DNA of 64,000 bases from Eurosta solidaginis (GCF_040869045.1 NC_090319.1:387515601-387579600), one strand, 5' to 3'; positions 23,899 to 36,960 are shown, counted from the stretch's first letter. The notes: generated from the letters alone by a model not told the origin. Numbers and translations are program-made.

Positions 23899-25397
23899 AA
23901 GATGGCGGGATAACACAAATCCGGCGGAGTTGCCTGCTTCCATTCAGCAAAGCATTTTTTCGGCGGCCAAGTCGAGTTGAATTTGTCTTTCGTCATATGC
24001 CAAAATCTATTTAAGCCTTCTTAAAAAATCCTTGCGCAATTTCTGAATGGCTGCTTCAAATATACCAAGAGCTCTTCCGTTGCTTATGATATACTATTGG
24101 ACTTAAAATAAAGAATATTGTGGTAGAATGTACATATTTTAGCACTAATTTGTATAAATGTGTTCTTTCTTAAAAGAACCAATTTCTTGTAACTATTTTG
24201 ATTAATTCCCCTTAACTTAACAAGTGAAAAAACTCCCAAGAAATGGCAGAGAAATCCCCTCTCACTCACATTCATAATACCTACTTTTCTCCCATAACCG
24301 GTTTCCGCTTTTTCGAACATTGTTCAGAATAGGAGGAAAGAGAGAAGTGAAAAAACTCACAAGGAATTTTTATTTAGAATACGAGGAATGGGAGAAGGGG
24401 AAAAACTCGCACGAAATTCTTGTTTAGAATTGGGCTGATAGCGTATATCTATCACAGTGTGTATGAAAGGTTTAGCACCAAAATAGCAAAAAACATTTCA
24501 CAAAGCGGTCACCGGGCCATTCAAATGACTGTGTGGATTTCCACGGATGAAGTCAAAATCTATTAAATTTTTTAAGTGCCTTCTGCGCTGGAATCACCCT
24601 AAGAGCACCGTGCCCAAGTACGATAATTTGAAATAATTTTTTGGCAGGATATACCAGTAAAATTTAATATACATACATACATACATACCTTCCATGTAGG
24701 ATCCAATTTATTTCTTTGCCTTCAAGAGCTTGGAAGGGTGCCAGTCATAGGTATTTATGTAGAAGTGTATATACTTGCATAATTTAGGTAAGTGCCCGTG
24801 CTCATACAACAAAATTCTTTACTAAAATTAGCACTCAATGCAACGTTATGATTGCATTTGGCAAGCGGGGGAGAGATTCCATTATAAAGCTACTTCCGTT
24901 CGTCGCTTACACCCGGCTGTCGTACCTACATACATTCATATACATATGTATCGTAAAAAAATAAATTAAATTTCTTTACAAATTTATGGGTTTGTCATAA
25001 ATATGTGTGCCATTTGGACTGTTGTGGCAAGGTCGCCAAGGGGAGGAAATTCATTTTTAATGAATAGCCCGGAAAAGCTCTCAATTGAATCGGTCGGCAT
25101 TTGAGGGAATCTTATGTTTAAATTTTAACATGTTTCTAGTTCAACAAATTCGCGCTTAAAAATGAACTCAGGCATTTGCATAAAAAAAAAAATATGTTAT
25201 AATGACTTTTTTGCACTATTTTATATTTATCAGCCCAATTCTAAACAAAAATTCCGTGCAAGTTTTTCCCTTCTCCCATTCCTCTTATTCTAAAAAAAAA
25301 TTCCTTTTGAGTTTTTTCACTTCTCCCTTTCCTCCTATTCTGAACAATGTTCGAAAAAGCGGAAACCGGTTATGGGAGAAAAGTAGGTATTATGAAT

Positions 25398-27874
25398 TAG
25401 AGATATACGCCGCCGATAAACGCCGCCGCCGCCGCCGTATATCAAAAATATCAGCGCGATACCATATTTTCTTCTTTAAGACTGTTTAGGCCATTTATTG
25501 TTCATGTCGAAAATTGGTCGGATATGGTCGAAAATGGTATCAACGGATGCGCATCGCTGCCGGTTATAAGAAACTAATTGCGAAATTTAACCTTTTCTAA
25601 CTGTTCAAAAGTTATTTACAAAAACTGGCGCTTTTGATGTCAGCTTAACACGGACTTTGCGTCACCCAATTCACTAAGTTATTAAAACAAAACACTAAAA
25701 GAAAAGTTATATAATAAATTTATATGCTCACTTTGCATATTATTTTAAAAAAATTAATAATGAACAATGAATTCAAATAAAATAACGTAAAGCGAACATG
25801 TTTTCCAATTGTCCACAAGTTGTTAAAAAAAAAACAAATTACCCAAAAAAGGTGCAGATTTTTTAAAGAATTTTATATTGCGATTGGCTGAAAGAATAAG
25901 CTAAATCAAACTACAAATCAAATTACATTCAAACATCTGTTGGTTATTTGCGAAACTATACAAACCGTCTGAAATGTTAATTTCGATTTTCACACTTCAT
26001 CATTCAACACCCAAGTCTCCCGGTTTGACATTTCCTAAAGTTGGCGGCCCTACCCAAAACTAGTCCCTTGGAGTGAATCACATTGATTATAGCCTATCAA
26101 CCAAGTTTAAATATCACCTACGCGTTGCGGCTCCTTTTACAAATGTGAATACATAGGCACATATATTTAACAGGTGAAGCTTTGTCCTTCGCAAGAATAC
26201 TAAAGCGGGGTGAAGCAAAAGCTTTCCCAAGACAGTCGAACTAATGCCCTAGCGTAGTGAACAGTCGAACTAGTCTGAAAACTGAAGCTACGCGGTCATC
26301 CATAAAGAGCTCTTATATCATAAGGCCGGAAAGCAGTTAACATCTTTCAACTTAAAATAGGTCGACATCCATTCTTAAATATCGTTTTGATTTAACGAAG
26401 ACTATTGAAATCAATGTTGTGAACACAAACGTCTGCACACTTTGATCTACATTTTAAAAATTTTATCCAGGGTCCTTGTAAAATTTATTTATTTAGATGC
26501 GCCGAAGATTATACGATTTTCACCCATGAGTTACGCAATGATATTCACTTAGACTGCTTATCATTTCGAGGGCGCCATCCTTGGCCGAATAGTAACTCCC
26601 TAACGTTTCAAGGTGTTTCTCTGGTGTAGCTCGGCAGCATTGCGCAACAAAACCATAAGTCAGAAAATCTTCGGAGCTACACCTAGAGCTTCTAGGAAAG
26701 TGAAGTCGACGAAGGTATGGTCCTATAGCTTCTGTGCTGTCATATGGTGTGAGGGCAGGAGGCGTGGTACCGACTGGTGGTCGGGATTGCTACTGTTCGC
26801 ACATCGGGAATTGTAGCTTTTAAAAACAGCCGAAAAAACTGGAGGTGCCCTGTGCCACGAGAGTCATGAGCATTAATAGACCATTAATAGCAACCGCAGG
26901 TCGCCTTTGTGCGTGACCGCCAAGGAGCCACTAATGATTTTTTTTTTGTTCTCGGACGTTGTGGAAGCGCACTGCTCTCAAGTGGCGTTATGAAACAAGG
27001 CTAATCCTGTTGATTTTTTTATACATAATTTTTTTTTTTAATTCTAATTCTGATTTATGTTTTATTTATAAATTATAATTTTTATTGTGTGGCCACCGTG
27101 GTGTGATGCTAGCGTGCTCCACCTACCACACCGATGATCCTGGGTTCACGCCCCGGGCAATGCAACATCAAAATTTTAGAAATAAGGTTTTTCAATTAGA
27201 AGAAAATTTTTCTAAGCGGGGTCGCCCCTTGGCAGTGTCTGACAAGCACTCCGAGTGTATTTCTGCCATGAAAAGCTCTCAGTGAAAACGTATCTACTTT
27301 GCAGATGCCGTTCGGAGGCGGCATAAAACAAGTAGGTCCCCTCCCGCCAATTTGTAGGACAAATTAAAAAAGAGCACGACGCAAAATTGAAGAGAAGCTC
27401 GGCTTAAAATCTCTTCGCGCGCCTTACATTTATTATTATTATTTTTTTTAATTTTTATTGTTACCGAGTCTAACATTGTAATTGTGTTCGCGACGATTAT
27501 TAGGAGTTAACCCCAGGTGAAATTAGGCTTTGTACGAGATATACGGACAAAAGTGTGACAATTTTATGTATCTCCAATTCCAAAGACCGGGGTTAGGTTC
27601 GAAGCCTCTCTGGAGTAAGCGAACGAGGGACAATCCCTCCGCAAGCAGCTATTCCTACAAATTTTTGAACGGTCTGCGAGATATTGAGGCAAAAACCCCG
27701 AATCTTTCCGAAATTGCCAACACGTTGATTTTCTTAAATACATACAAACAAAACCTTTCCTAAATATTATTCTTTCAAATAGAAAAATCCAGCTTTTTAA
27801 AGTAAGAACACCGGCGTACCCCGGCGAGCCGACTACGCCGCCGCCGCCGATAAAGTGATCGGCGTAGACCTCTA
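25398..27874. mobile_element. non-autonomous hAT-like element inserted in the foldback arm
   Basis: Flanked by the 8-bp duplication TTATGAAT (25390-25397 and 27875-27882). The other foldback arm at about 24270 shows the uninterrupted site once. Ends are TAGAGATATACGCCG on the left and, inverted, TAGAGGTCTACGCCG on the right, a 15-bp imperfect TIR that fits the hAT end pattern YAGNG. Both ends have subterminal GCC/CGG runs (25410-25440 and 27838-27852). No transposase is recognisable inside; a SINE occupies 27089-27449. Confidence 0.75.
27089..27449 (+). mobile_element. tRNA-derived SINE
   Basis: Head GGCCACCGTGGTGTGATG contains a pol III A box (TGGTGTGATGC, 27099-27109) and a B box (GGTTCACGCCC, 27143-27153). 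The body has GGGGTCGCCCC and GCCGTTCGGAGGCGG, and the 3' end is CGCCTTACATTTATTATT with a T-rich tail. A 12-bp duplication, AATTTTTATTGT, flanks it (27077-27088 and 27450-27461). Related copies are at 29477, 42961 and, truncated, 41416. Confidence 0.8.
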
Positions 27875-28536
27875 TTATGAATGTGAGTGAGTGGGAGATT
27901 TCTCTGCCTTTTCTTAGGAGTTTTTTCACTTTTTAAATTAAAGGGAATGCATCAAAATAGTTAAAGGAAATTGGTTCTTTTGAGAAAGAACACTTATTTG
28001 TACAAATTAGTGCTAAAATATGTACCTTCTACCACAATATTCTTTATTTTAAGTCCAATAGTATATCATAAGCAACGGAAGAGCTCTTGGTATATTTGAA
28101 GCAGCCATTCAGAAATTGCGCAAGGATTTTTTAAGAAGGCTTAAACAGATTTTGGCATATGACGAAAGAGAAATTCAACTCGACTTGGCCGCCGGAAAAA
28201 TACTTTGCTGAATGGAAGCAGGCAACTCCGGCGGATTTGTGTTATCCCGCCATCTTCGTATTCTTATGCTCCTCTGTTGATGTTGCTTTTCATTCATTAC
28301 TCATTTAAGTGAATATCACATGAAATGCAATACTGTGCATTGTTTATATTTTATTTCTTAATTTCAAACAAATTTGAAACAATAATTAAACTTTTAAATT
28401 TTTTGAACAAAATAAGAAATACGCAACAAAATTCCGAGGGAATATTTAGAATTGGGCTGTATGTTTTACATTTGAATGAATTACATAAATCACAAACCTT
28501 TTCGCAGGACTCAATGTTTAATAATATTTTAGAAAA

Positions 28537-30912
28537 AACAAGTAAGGAAGGCTAAGTTCGGGAGTAACCGAACAGTACATACTCAGTTGAGAGCTATGGA
28601 GACAAAATAAGAGAAATCACCATGTAGGAAAATGAACCTAGGGTAACCCTGGAATGTGCTTGTATGACATGGGTATCAAATGGAAGGTATTAAAAAGTAT
28701 TTTAAGAGAGAGTAGGCCATAGTTCTATCGGTGGACGCCTTTTCGAGATATCGCCATTAAGGTGGGCCAGGGGTGACTCTAGAATGTGTTTGTACGATAT
28801 GGGTATCAAATGAATGGTGGTAATGAGTATTTTAAAAGGGAATGGGCCTTAGTTCTATAGGTGGACGCCTTTTCGAGATATCGCCATAAAGGTGGGCCAG
28901 GGGTGACTCTAGAATGTGCTTGTACGAAATCGGTATCAAATGAAAGGTGTTAATGAGCAGTTTAAAAGGGAATGGGCCTTAGTTCTATAGGTGAACGCCT
29001 TTTCGAGATATCGCCATAAAGGTGGACCAGGGGTGACACTAGAATGTGTTTGTACGATATGGGAATCAAATGAAAGGTGTCACTGAGCATTTTAAGAGGG
29101 AGTGGGCATTAGGTCTATAGGTGGACGCCTTTTCGAGATATCGCCATTAGGGTGGGCCAGGGGTGACTCTAGAATGTTTGTACTATATGGGTATCAAACG
29201 AAAGGTGTTACTGAGCATTTTAAGAGGGAGTGGGCATTAGATCTGTAGGTGGACGCCTTTTCGAGATATCGCCATTAGGGTGGGCCAGGGGTGACTCTAG
29301 AATGTGTTTGTACGATATGGGTATCAAATGAAAGGTGGTAATGAGTATTTTAAAAGGGAGTAATCCTTAGTTCTATAGGTGGACGCCTTTTCGAGATATC
29401 GCCATTAGGATGGGCCAGGGGTGACTCTAGAATTTGTTTGTACGATATGGGTATTAAATTAAAGGTATTAATGAGGCGGCCACCGTGGTGTGATGGTAGC
29501 GTGCTCCGCCTATCACACCGTATGCCCTGGGTTCAACTCCCGGGCAGAGCAACATCAAAATTTTAGAAATAAGATTTTTCAATTAGAAGAAAATTTTTCT
29601 AAGCGGGGTCGCCCCTCGGCAGTGTTTGGCAAGCACTCCGCGTGTATTTCTGCCATGAAAAGCTCTCATTGAAAACTCATCTGCTTTGCAGATGCCGTTC
29701 GGAGTCGGCATAAAACATGTAGGTCCCGTCCGGCCAATTTGTAGGGAAAATCAAGAGGAGCACCACGCAAATTGGAAGAGAAGCTCGGCCTTAGATCTCT
29801 TCGGAGGTTATCGCGCCTTACATTTTTTTTTTTTTTATTAATGAGGGTTTTAAAAGCGAGTGGCCCTTAGATGTATATGTGAAGGCGTTTTCGCGATATC
29901 GACCAAAATGTGAACCAGGGTGATCCAGAAAATCATCTGTCGGGTGCTGCTAATTTATTTATATATGCAATACCACGAACGGTATTCCTGCCAAGATTCC
30001 AAGGGCTGTTGATTTCGCCATGTAGAAGTTTTTCATTTTCTTCTACTTAATATGGTAGTTGTCAGACCCATTTTACAAAGTTTTTTCTAAAGTTATATTT
30101 TGCGTCAACAAACCAATTTGTTATAGAATTATGGCATTTTTTTCATTTTTCGTAATTTTCGATATCGAAAAAGTGGGCGTGGTTATAGTCGGATTTCGGC
30201 CATTTTTTATACCAAGATAAAATGAGTTCAGATAAGTACGTGGACTAAGTTTAGTAAAGATATATCGTTTTTTGCTCAAGTTATCGTGTTAACGGCCGAG
30301 CGGAAGGACAGACGGTGGATTGTGTATAAAAACTGGACGTGGCTTCAACCGATTTCGCCCATTTTCACAGAAAACAGTTACCGTCAAAGAATCTATGTCC
30401 TTACCAAATTTAAGAAGGATTGGTAAATTTTTGTTCGACTTATGGCATTAAAAGTATTCTAGACAAACTAAATGAAAATGGGCGGAGCCACGCCCGTTTT
30501 GAAATTTTCTTTTATTTTTGTATTTTGTTGCATCTTATCATTACTGGAGCTGAATGTTGACTTAATTTACTTATATACAGTAAAGATATTAAATTTTTTG
30601 TTAACATTTGACTTTTAAAAAATTTTTTTTTAAAAAGTGGGCGTGTTCTTCATCCGATTTTGCTAATTTTTATTTAGCAAATATATAGTAATAGTAGTAA
30701 CGTTTCTGCCAAATTTCATCATGATATCTTCAACGACTGCCAAATTACAGCTTGCAAAAATTTTAAATTACCTTCTTTTAAAAGTGGGCGGTGCCACACT
30801 CATTGTCCAAAATCTTACTAATTTTTTATTCTGCGTCATAAGGTCAACCCATCTACCAAGCTTCATCACTTTATCCGTCTTTGGCAATGAATTATCGCAT
30901 TTTTTCGGTTTT
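28537..30912 (+). repeat. family A copy, long form, interrupted by a SINE
   Basis: Starts AACAAGTAAGGAAGGCTAAG and hairpin, has about six or seven 130-bp units to about 29470 (starts near 28762, 28892, 29022, 29152, 29280, 29411), continues after the SINE at 29837, and stops at about 30912 before the GACGGAC block and terminal GAGTATA end. Confidence 0.85.
29477..29836 (+). mobile_element. tRNA-derived SINE inside family A
   Basis: A box TGGTGTGATGG at 29486-29496 and B box GGTTCAACTCC at 29530-29540, spaced as in tRNA genes. The tail is CGCCTTACATTTTT with a long T run. The host word ATTAATGAGG is duplicated at 29467-29476 and 29837-29846. This is the best-preserved full-length copy in the window, about 360 bp. 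Confidence 0.85.
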
Positions 30913-31996
30913 TGGGCGAGGGCAGCTTCTGCAATCGTTCTCATTAACAGCAGATGTGAACATAACTGTTAATGGAAAAATTAACATAACTGGTAATGAA
31001 TGCCATTACCCAAAATCAGGAAATTGAAATGAAGGTTTGTTTGAGATTTTCGAATATTTATATAACTTTACTTAACTTCTTTTTTAAAATTGTCCTTTGA
31101 ATATCAATAAAATAAAGCGTATTTACTTGCATCTAGCGTCAAAACCTCCAGGTTAGCATAGAGATTTACAAACATACAAGTGAAGCTAATATAAGCGTGT
31201 TAAAAAAGCTTTCAAAAGTTATAAGTTCTTAAAAAGTATCTTACCACTTACACACAAAGAGCCGGTTTCAAACATAAGAAAAGAACCGGTTGCAGAAAAT
31301 GTGAAAAGTTACAAAAAAAACAATAGATTGTAAAAAATGGAGCTGGTTAGTAACTGGATGCAGATAAGCAACCTATTCCAGAAAGTAATCGGTTCAGTAA
31401 AAGTTAGTTTAAACTAGCAACAAACTAGTTAAATTTATTTACGTAAAGTATAAAAGGGTTTCCGTTAATAAAGTATCTATGTACGTATGTATGTAGATAT
31501 GTTTAACTGTATGAAAATGAAAAGTTTGAGCGAAAGACATGCGACACTCAAAAAAAGTTTTATTCGCAAGAATGTTCCCAAAAAATGTTGCAACTGCCGC
31601 AAGTTGTGCCAAGGCGGACAAGTAATTTGCTTTCAAAGAAAGTTTCATGTTGTTGTAAAACAGTTACGAGCTTTAAGGTTTCGTTTGATGACATAAAATT
31701 GTATGTATGTATGTATAAATGGAACAAGATAAAGTTTTTTAAAAGAAATATTGAAACGAGTTCTTAAGCTTTTGTGCAAATTATGATAAATGTAACTACG
31801 TGCGTGTGATAATAAAGCGTTTTATTTCCAAACGAAAGCTGATATAAAGATATAAATAAATGTCCTTCAAAAATGAGCTGTGAGAAAAAAGTGCACAAAT
31901 GTGAATTTCTGTAAATACAAATTAAATGCTTAGGAGAATATTTTAACAATTGCAGATTTCAGTTCTTAAAAAATATAGATGGGTTTAATAAATAAA
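30913..31996. other. AT-rich stretch, no gene seen
   Basis: Contains GTAT microsatellites near 31477-31495 and 31700-31715. The frame at 31487-31696 has a few cysteines (KKCCNCRKLC) but no family match that I recognise. Confidence 0.45.
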
Positions 31997-33755
31997 AACA
32001 AGTAAGGACGGGACTGCCTTTCATGAATGGGGCTGAACAATAATCTTATAGCACTCGTAATCTCCAAATAATGCGCTGTATAAGATAAGAAATATATAGT
32101 GCTCAGATGTACATACCTAAACGATTTTAAGATAAATATAAAAAAATGGCAAAAAACCCCTTATCTGAACGATCGGTTGTATAGGATATATATTATATAT
32201 AGCTCCGATCGAAATGATTTTTACAGGAAATCTTCTATGATATATTAGAATAAATATCACCAAGTTTAACGTTTTTATACTTGGAAATTAAGGGAGAAAT
32301 TGCCAAAAATCTTTCTATCTGAACGATCGGTTGTATGAGATATATACTATATATAGCTCCGATTAAAGTGATTTTTTCAGAAAATTTTCTATGATATATT
32401 AAAATATATATCACCGAGTTTCACGTTTATACTTTCTAAATTACGGCAGGAATGATCTAAATCGTCTTATCTTAACGATCGGTTGTGTGGGAGATATATG
32501 TTATAATGGTCCGATCCTACCGGATCCGACAAATGTCTAATATAATACAAAAATACATCCTTGTGCCAAATTTTATTGAGATATCTCAAAATTTGAGGCA
32601 CTAGTTTGCGTTCAAACAGACAGACGGACGGACGGACAGACGGACATGGCTACATCAACTCAGTTCGTCGCCCTGATCAATTCGGTATACTTAATGGTGA
32701 GTCTATCTTCTATATTTCTCAACGTTACAAACATCGGACCAAAGTTAATACACCATTTCATGTTCATAAAAGGTATAAAAACAGGGAGGTACTTTGTGTG
32801 AGGATGCAAAGTTTCAGGTTTTTTGTGGTCTGCATGGAATAGCTATGACCACGAATCACTTATCTCAACAATATATGACGCACACGTAAGTATTTGATGA
32901 AATTTGGAACTTCTAGTCCTTAAAAAAGGGGGCGGAAATTACGAAAAGTTTGTTATCTTAACAATCAGTTGTATGGGATACATACCATATATACGACCGC
33001 CGTCTATGAATTTTTCAGACAACAATATATACTATATACGTAAGCATTTGGTGAAATTGGAAGCCTCTAGCTGTTAAAATGGGACAGTAATTACGAAAAG
33101 CTTCTTATCTGAAGAATCGGTTGTAGGGGATATATGCTATATATAAGACTGATATCATCCATTTTTTAGACAACAATATGTGTAATATACGAAAGTGAAG
33201 TTTGAAGTTTCCATATGTTAAATTGATGAAATTAATTAGATTTGTTGAGCTGAAAGGCCGCGGTTAATGAATAAAACTTCCTTCCAAACTTGGTTTGTTT
33301 TGTATTTATATGGACATGTATGATCGACTAATACCGCGGCCTTTCAGCTCAACAAATCCAATTAATTGCAACATTTAAGGCTATTAAATTGTATCAAAAT
33401 AAATTGATGAAGATATGAAAAAAATCCTCTTTCCGGAAAAATCGGTTGTATGGGGGATATATGCTATAGTGGTCCGATCAGGCCGGTTTCTACAAATGTC
33501 TAATCGGACACCTAAATATACCCGCTCACCAAATTTTATCAAGATATCTCAAAAATTGAGAGATTAGTTTGCATATAAACTACCAGGCAGACAGACCGAC
33601 AGGCTGACATAGCTAAATCAACTCAGCTCTTCATCCTGATCATTTCGGTGTACTTATTGGTGGGTATATCTCTTTTCCTTTAAATCTTACAGTTTTGAGA
33701 TTCATGACAAACCTATTATACCATTTCATTTTCATTTAAAGGTATAAAAATAAGA
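31997..33755 (+). repeat. family B dispersed repeat
   Basis: Begins AACAAGTAAGGACGGGAC, sharing its first 12 bases with family A. The core is made of diverged units of about 155-160 bp carrying GAACGATCGGTTGTAT and ATATATAGCTCCGAT (near 32168, 32326, 32477, 32956, 33112 and 33442). Then come GACGGACGGACGGACAGACG (about 32620) and, later, a diverged second copy of the same block at about 33590, each followed by a CAACTCAG word. No protein is encoded. Same layout as family A with different sequence. Confidence 0.7.
33238..33359. mobile_element. MITE of about 122 bp inside family B
   Basis: GATTTGTTGAGCTGAAAGGC... at 33239-33264 is perfectly inverted at 33333-33358 (26 bp). The flanking 8-mer AATTAATT occurs at 33230-33237 and 33360-33367, consistent with an 8-bp target duplication of hAT type. 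Confidence 0.65.
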
Positions 33756-34771
33756 GCTCTGTATGTAATAATGAAGACTAAATGCTTTCGAAACACAGTG
33801 CTGGTCAGATAATAGGAGTGAGCGACTATTTTTAAACAATACATATGTACATATATACGTTTTTGGTAATTTTCCATCAAAATATTATGCTTTCTCTGTT
33901 CAATGCCAATAGTCTAAGAGGCCATGACTGCAAGACCATCGTCATTTTATAAGAGCTGAAATTTTGTCAGCGCATACTTTCACATGGAGTGAGAATGTTG
34001 GTATACTATGAAGCTTGGGTCATGGGGGCTCTAGCAAACATCGTGCAAAAAAGTCGTTTTATAAAGGCTGAATTTCATATATTGTCTTCGTAAAGTTATT
34101 AGAAGGCAAAAGCATCATTGCCAGATGCTTTTCATAGCGGCTTAGTCCAGCCAGACACTTTTAATCCTTTTTTTTTTTGTGCTTCTATGAAACACACAAT
34201 ATTGTACCAATATTTTTCATTTAATATTTTTTGAATGGGACCGTCGTATTTCAAGGCAACATTCATAATAAGCAATGAACTATGTAATTAAATCTCTCAT
34301 TTGGACTGTTAGTGGACTGTCAGTATGTATCATTAGTTGATTTCTTGTATCCGTTTTTCAGCAATTAAAGCTTATAACAAATTATGACGTTTAACCATTT
34401 TCGTAGTCTAAAATTTGCAAAGTAAAAACAATTTAATAGCGGAAATGTTGTAAGGCTTTAAAATTAAAAAAATTACGAGTTAGTGATGCAGTAAATTTAA
34501 ATGCAAGCCTGTTCATGCCAAACTCATTAGTGTAAGACTGGTATAAACTTTGGGTTTTGGAAATTCAAAAAAAGGTTTAAAAATTCAGAATTGACTTCAA
34601 AGCTCTGCTTTGGGCCCACTTGAAAAACAGCAAGTAATTTTTTTAACTCAGAGTTAATTGAAAAAATTTGTCAAAAATGTATGAGTTTAACCCCTCACGT
34701 CAGGTTTACTATTCATTAAAAAGATAATTTACCCGTCTGGAAGTGGCCCTTAAACAACCATCTTTCGTAGA
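33756..34771. other. AT-rich stretch, no gene seen
   Basis: Unique-looking DNA with no terminal repeats, domains or convincing frames. Confidence 0.45.
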
Positions 34772-35400
34772 ATCCCTGCCGAAAATGCGATTAGTGTAAG
34801 ATGAGGATGAGTCACAAAGGAGACTAATGCCAGTTTTGATCTATTTGTATGCGTTGAACTGTTCCCTTTTGTTTGAGCATGTCCTATGAAGAGACTAATT
34901 GTACCCAATTATACCCGAAAGCGATCGATAGGACCAATCCCCTTTGTATCCATATGGGAACTAATGAAGACTAGGCCCGTTTCACTTCAAATAGGGACCA
35001 GTCGCATTTTTCATAGCAGAAACATAATCGAAGGGTTTGCCAAGCCACCAAATCTTTTTGATTTAAGTTGTTCGACCGCTTTTCAAAAAGGAATAAAAAA
35101 TATCCGAAAATTTAACCCTAACTCCGGAGTAGTCGTTAAATCCTAGTAATTTAGGTTCAGTATAGGGCTCCGCATTTTTCTTAAATAATTCGATTCAATC
35201 TCCTGTAATTTTTTTTATTTAACTCATTTAGTTGCCGTTTTTTAATATTTCTTAAAATGGGCTACATAGATATCAAACTGACTAATCCCAACTGTACCCG
35301 AAAGGGACTAAAGGGGATAAATTATGCCCAAATGTAGACAAAAGATATCAATCGGAGACAAATCGCTTTAGGGATTAAGCGCACGCTTTTTTGCAGGGAT
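34772..35400. mobile_element. MITE-like unit with CCCTGC ends
   Basis: ATCCCTGCCGAAAATGCGAT on the left and, inverted, ATCCCTGCAAAAAAGCGTGC on the right. Inside are repeated phrases such as GTACCCGAAAGGGACTAA and ATTATACCCGAAAGCG. The ends resemble those of the MITE at 52961 (CCCTGCAAAAATCG). No coding content. Flanks share only GTAG, so a target duplication is not established. Confidence 0.45.
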
Positions 35401-36099
35401 GTAGCAAACACTTGCACACTGCAGTGGTTGCATGTTTGTATGTATATATGTGTGAATAAATGAATTTAAGTACTCAGATCTCTGCAATCATACGACTCGT
35501 TAATGTAAATGACGCTTGACGAACTCAGCTGCAAAGAATCAATTTAAAGTCTCGAGTAAAAAGCGTGCAGCAATAAAATAATTAAAATTGTAAAAAACAT
35601 CAACCAAAAAAAAGTGTGCTAATCCTCTAACATTCAGAGTCATTTAGTTTCTGCTGAACTTTAACTTTTGTAGGCAAAAGCGAACAATGCGCGGAATCAC
35701 TTGAAATCGTTTAAAAAACGTGTAAACAAAAGACAGATTTGTTCAAAAATTTTAAGTGCAAGATGAAAGACATAAATAAACAAATGTGAAAATTTACAAA
35801 GGGAATCAATGCAAAGTGGTCATTACGATAAAGTTTGATATAAAGATGACTTCAAAGTGTTTTGTTTAATGGAAATGACAAGAAAAGTCATACATTTTTT
35901 TTATAGAGGTCCAGAAGATATTATAACTAACATGCAAAAGATAAATAGCAAGTTTTCTCAAGACATATAAATTAATTTGATATGCTTAGTACGTACTAGC
36001 CTTGGCTGGCGGTTATGTCTGCACGATTTCCTTTGTAAAAGTTAAGATTGAATTTTTTTTTAACTTTTCCAAAATTCCCTTTCCAAAATTTTTTCCACA
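35401..36099. other. AT-rich stretch, no gene seen
   Basis: Short frames only, and no repeats related to the families in this window. Confidence 0.45.
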
Positions 36100-36960
36100 T
36101 ACCCATCGTTATAGGTCGAAAATACTCGAAATTGAAAGGATTTAAAAAATACGTTCCCACTCAGGATGAAATAATGCGGAATACACCAATTCTCAAAACA
36201 ATGTCACAATATTTTCGAAAGGCACCGAAATAATCTCGGATTAAGTTCGATACTATGCTTAACACATTCGCGAAATAGTTTGGAGATAATCCTGCAGCAG
36301 CCCCGAATTGATTTCGAAATAGTCTGAATCTGATACAGAAAACAATTTTGAAACGATTCGCAGACTGTTCCGTACAGATCTGATATATTTCTGAAATCAT
36401 ACCGAAAAGATCTGGAAATAGGCCGAAAATGAGCGCGATATGATTCCGAGTACAGTTGTGAAGTGGCCCCCAGTTATACCGAAACGTTCCGGAGACTCTC
36501 CCAAAATGATCGTGACAACAATCTCGAAATTATACCCATGCACATAATCCCAAAAGCAACCCGAAATTATCTCGAAATACGTTCGGTTCTTTCCTTAATA
36601 AATCCCGAAATACTTCGGAGGTAGTCCTAAAATTGTCCTGAATTGATTTAGAAATAGTATGCAAGTAATCCTGAAAACAATTCTGAAACTATCTGGATAT
36701 AGCCGCGAAATGATTCCGATATGATTCCAAATCCAATTTTAGAAATGGTCGACCCGATCGCGAAATGATTCAAACACACTCCCAAAATGTTATATACAAA
36801 TTTTCGAAAATATACGAAAACAGGCTCAATATATCCTGAATTTATCCGAAGGAGTGCAGAATTCATACCGATCATAATCCTGAAATGTTCCCCAAATGAT
36901 CTAGATATATTGTAAGTCACGAGAACAATTTTGTAACTAGAGTTTAGCTCTTCTAAATAT
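36100..36960. repeat. degenerate CCGAAAT minisatellite
   Basis: Irregular reiteration of words such as CCGAAATGATTCCGA, CGAAATAGT and CCTGAAA with no fixed period. The composition resembles the arrays at 45960 and 60178, but the conserved tail of those copies is missing. Frames of 61-105 codons on both strands come from the repeat. Confidence 0.6.

Larger units (their letters stand above)
23899..28256. mobile_element. foldback element with arms of about 540 bp
   Basis: The left arm 23899-24439 is the reverse complement of 25229-25397 plus 27883-28256, with only scattered mismatches (about one in the 125 bp I compared closely). Outer ends read AAGATGGCGGGATAACAC and its complement; inner ends read ATCAGCCCAATTCTAAAC. 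The loop 24440-25228 (about 790 bp) encodes nothing and has an ACAT microsatellite near 24670. Without the 2.48-kb insertion the element is about 1.87 kb. No target duplication was recognised at the outer ends. Confidence 0.85.

Noticed and set aside
25405..25440. GCC run considered as a CpG-island promoter
   Set aside because: It is the subterminal part of the hAT-like insertion and is mirrored at its other end.
27085..27285. Open frames of 60-70 codons over SINE copies (also at 29490 and 43126)
   Set aside because: They are fixed by the SINE consensus and overlap the pol III promoter head; no protein function is indicated.
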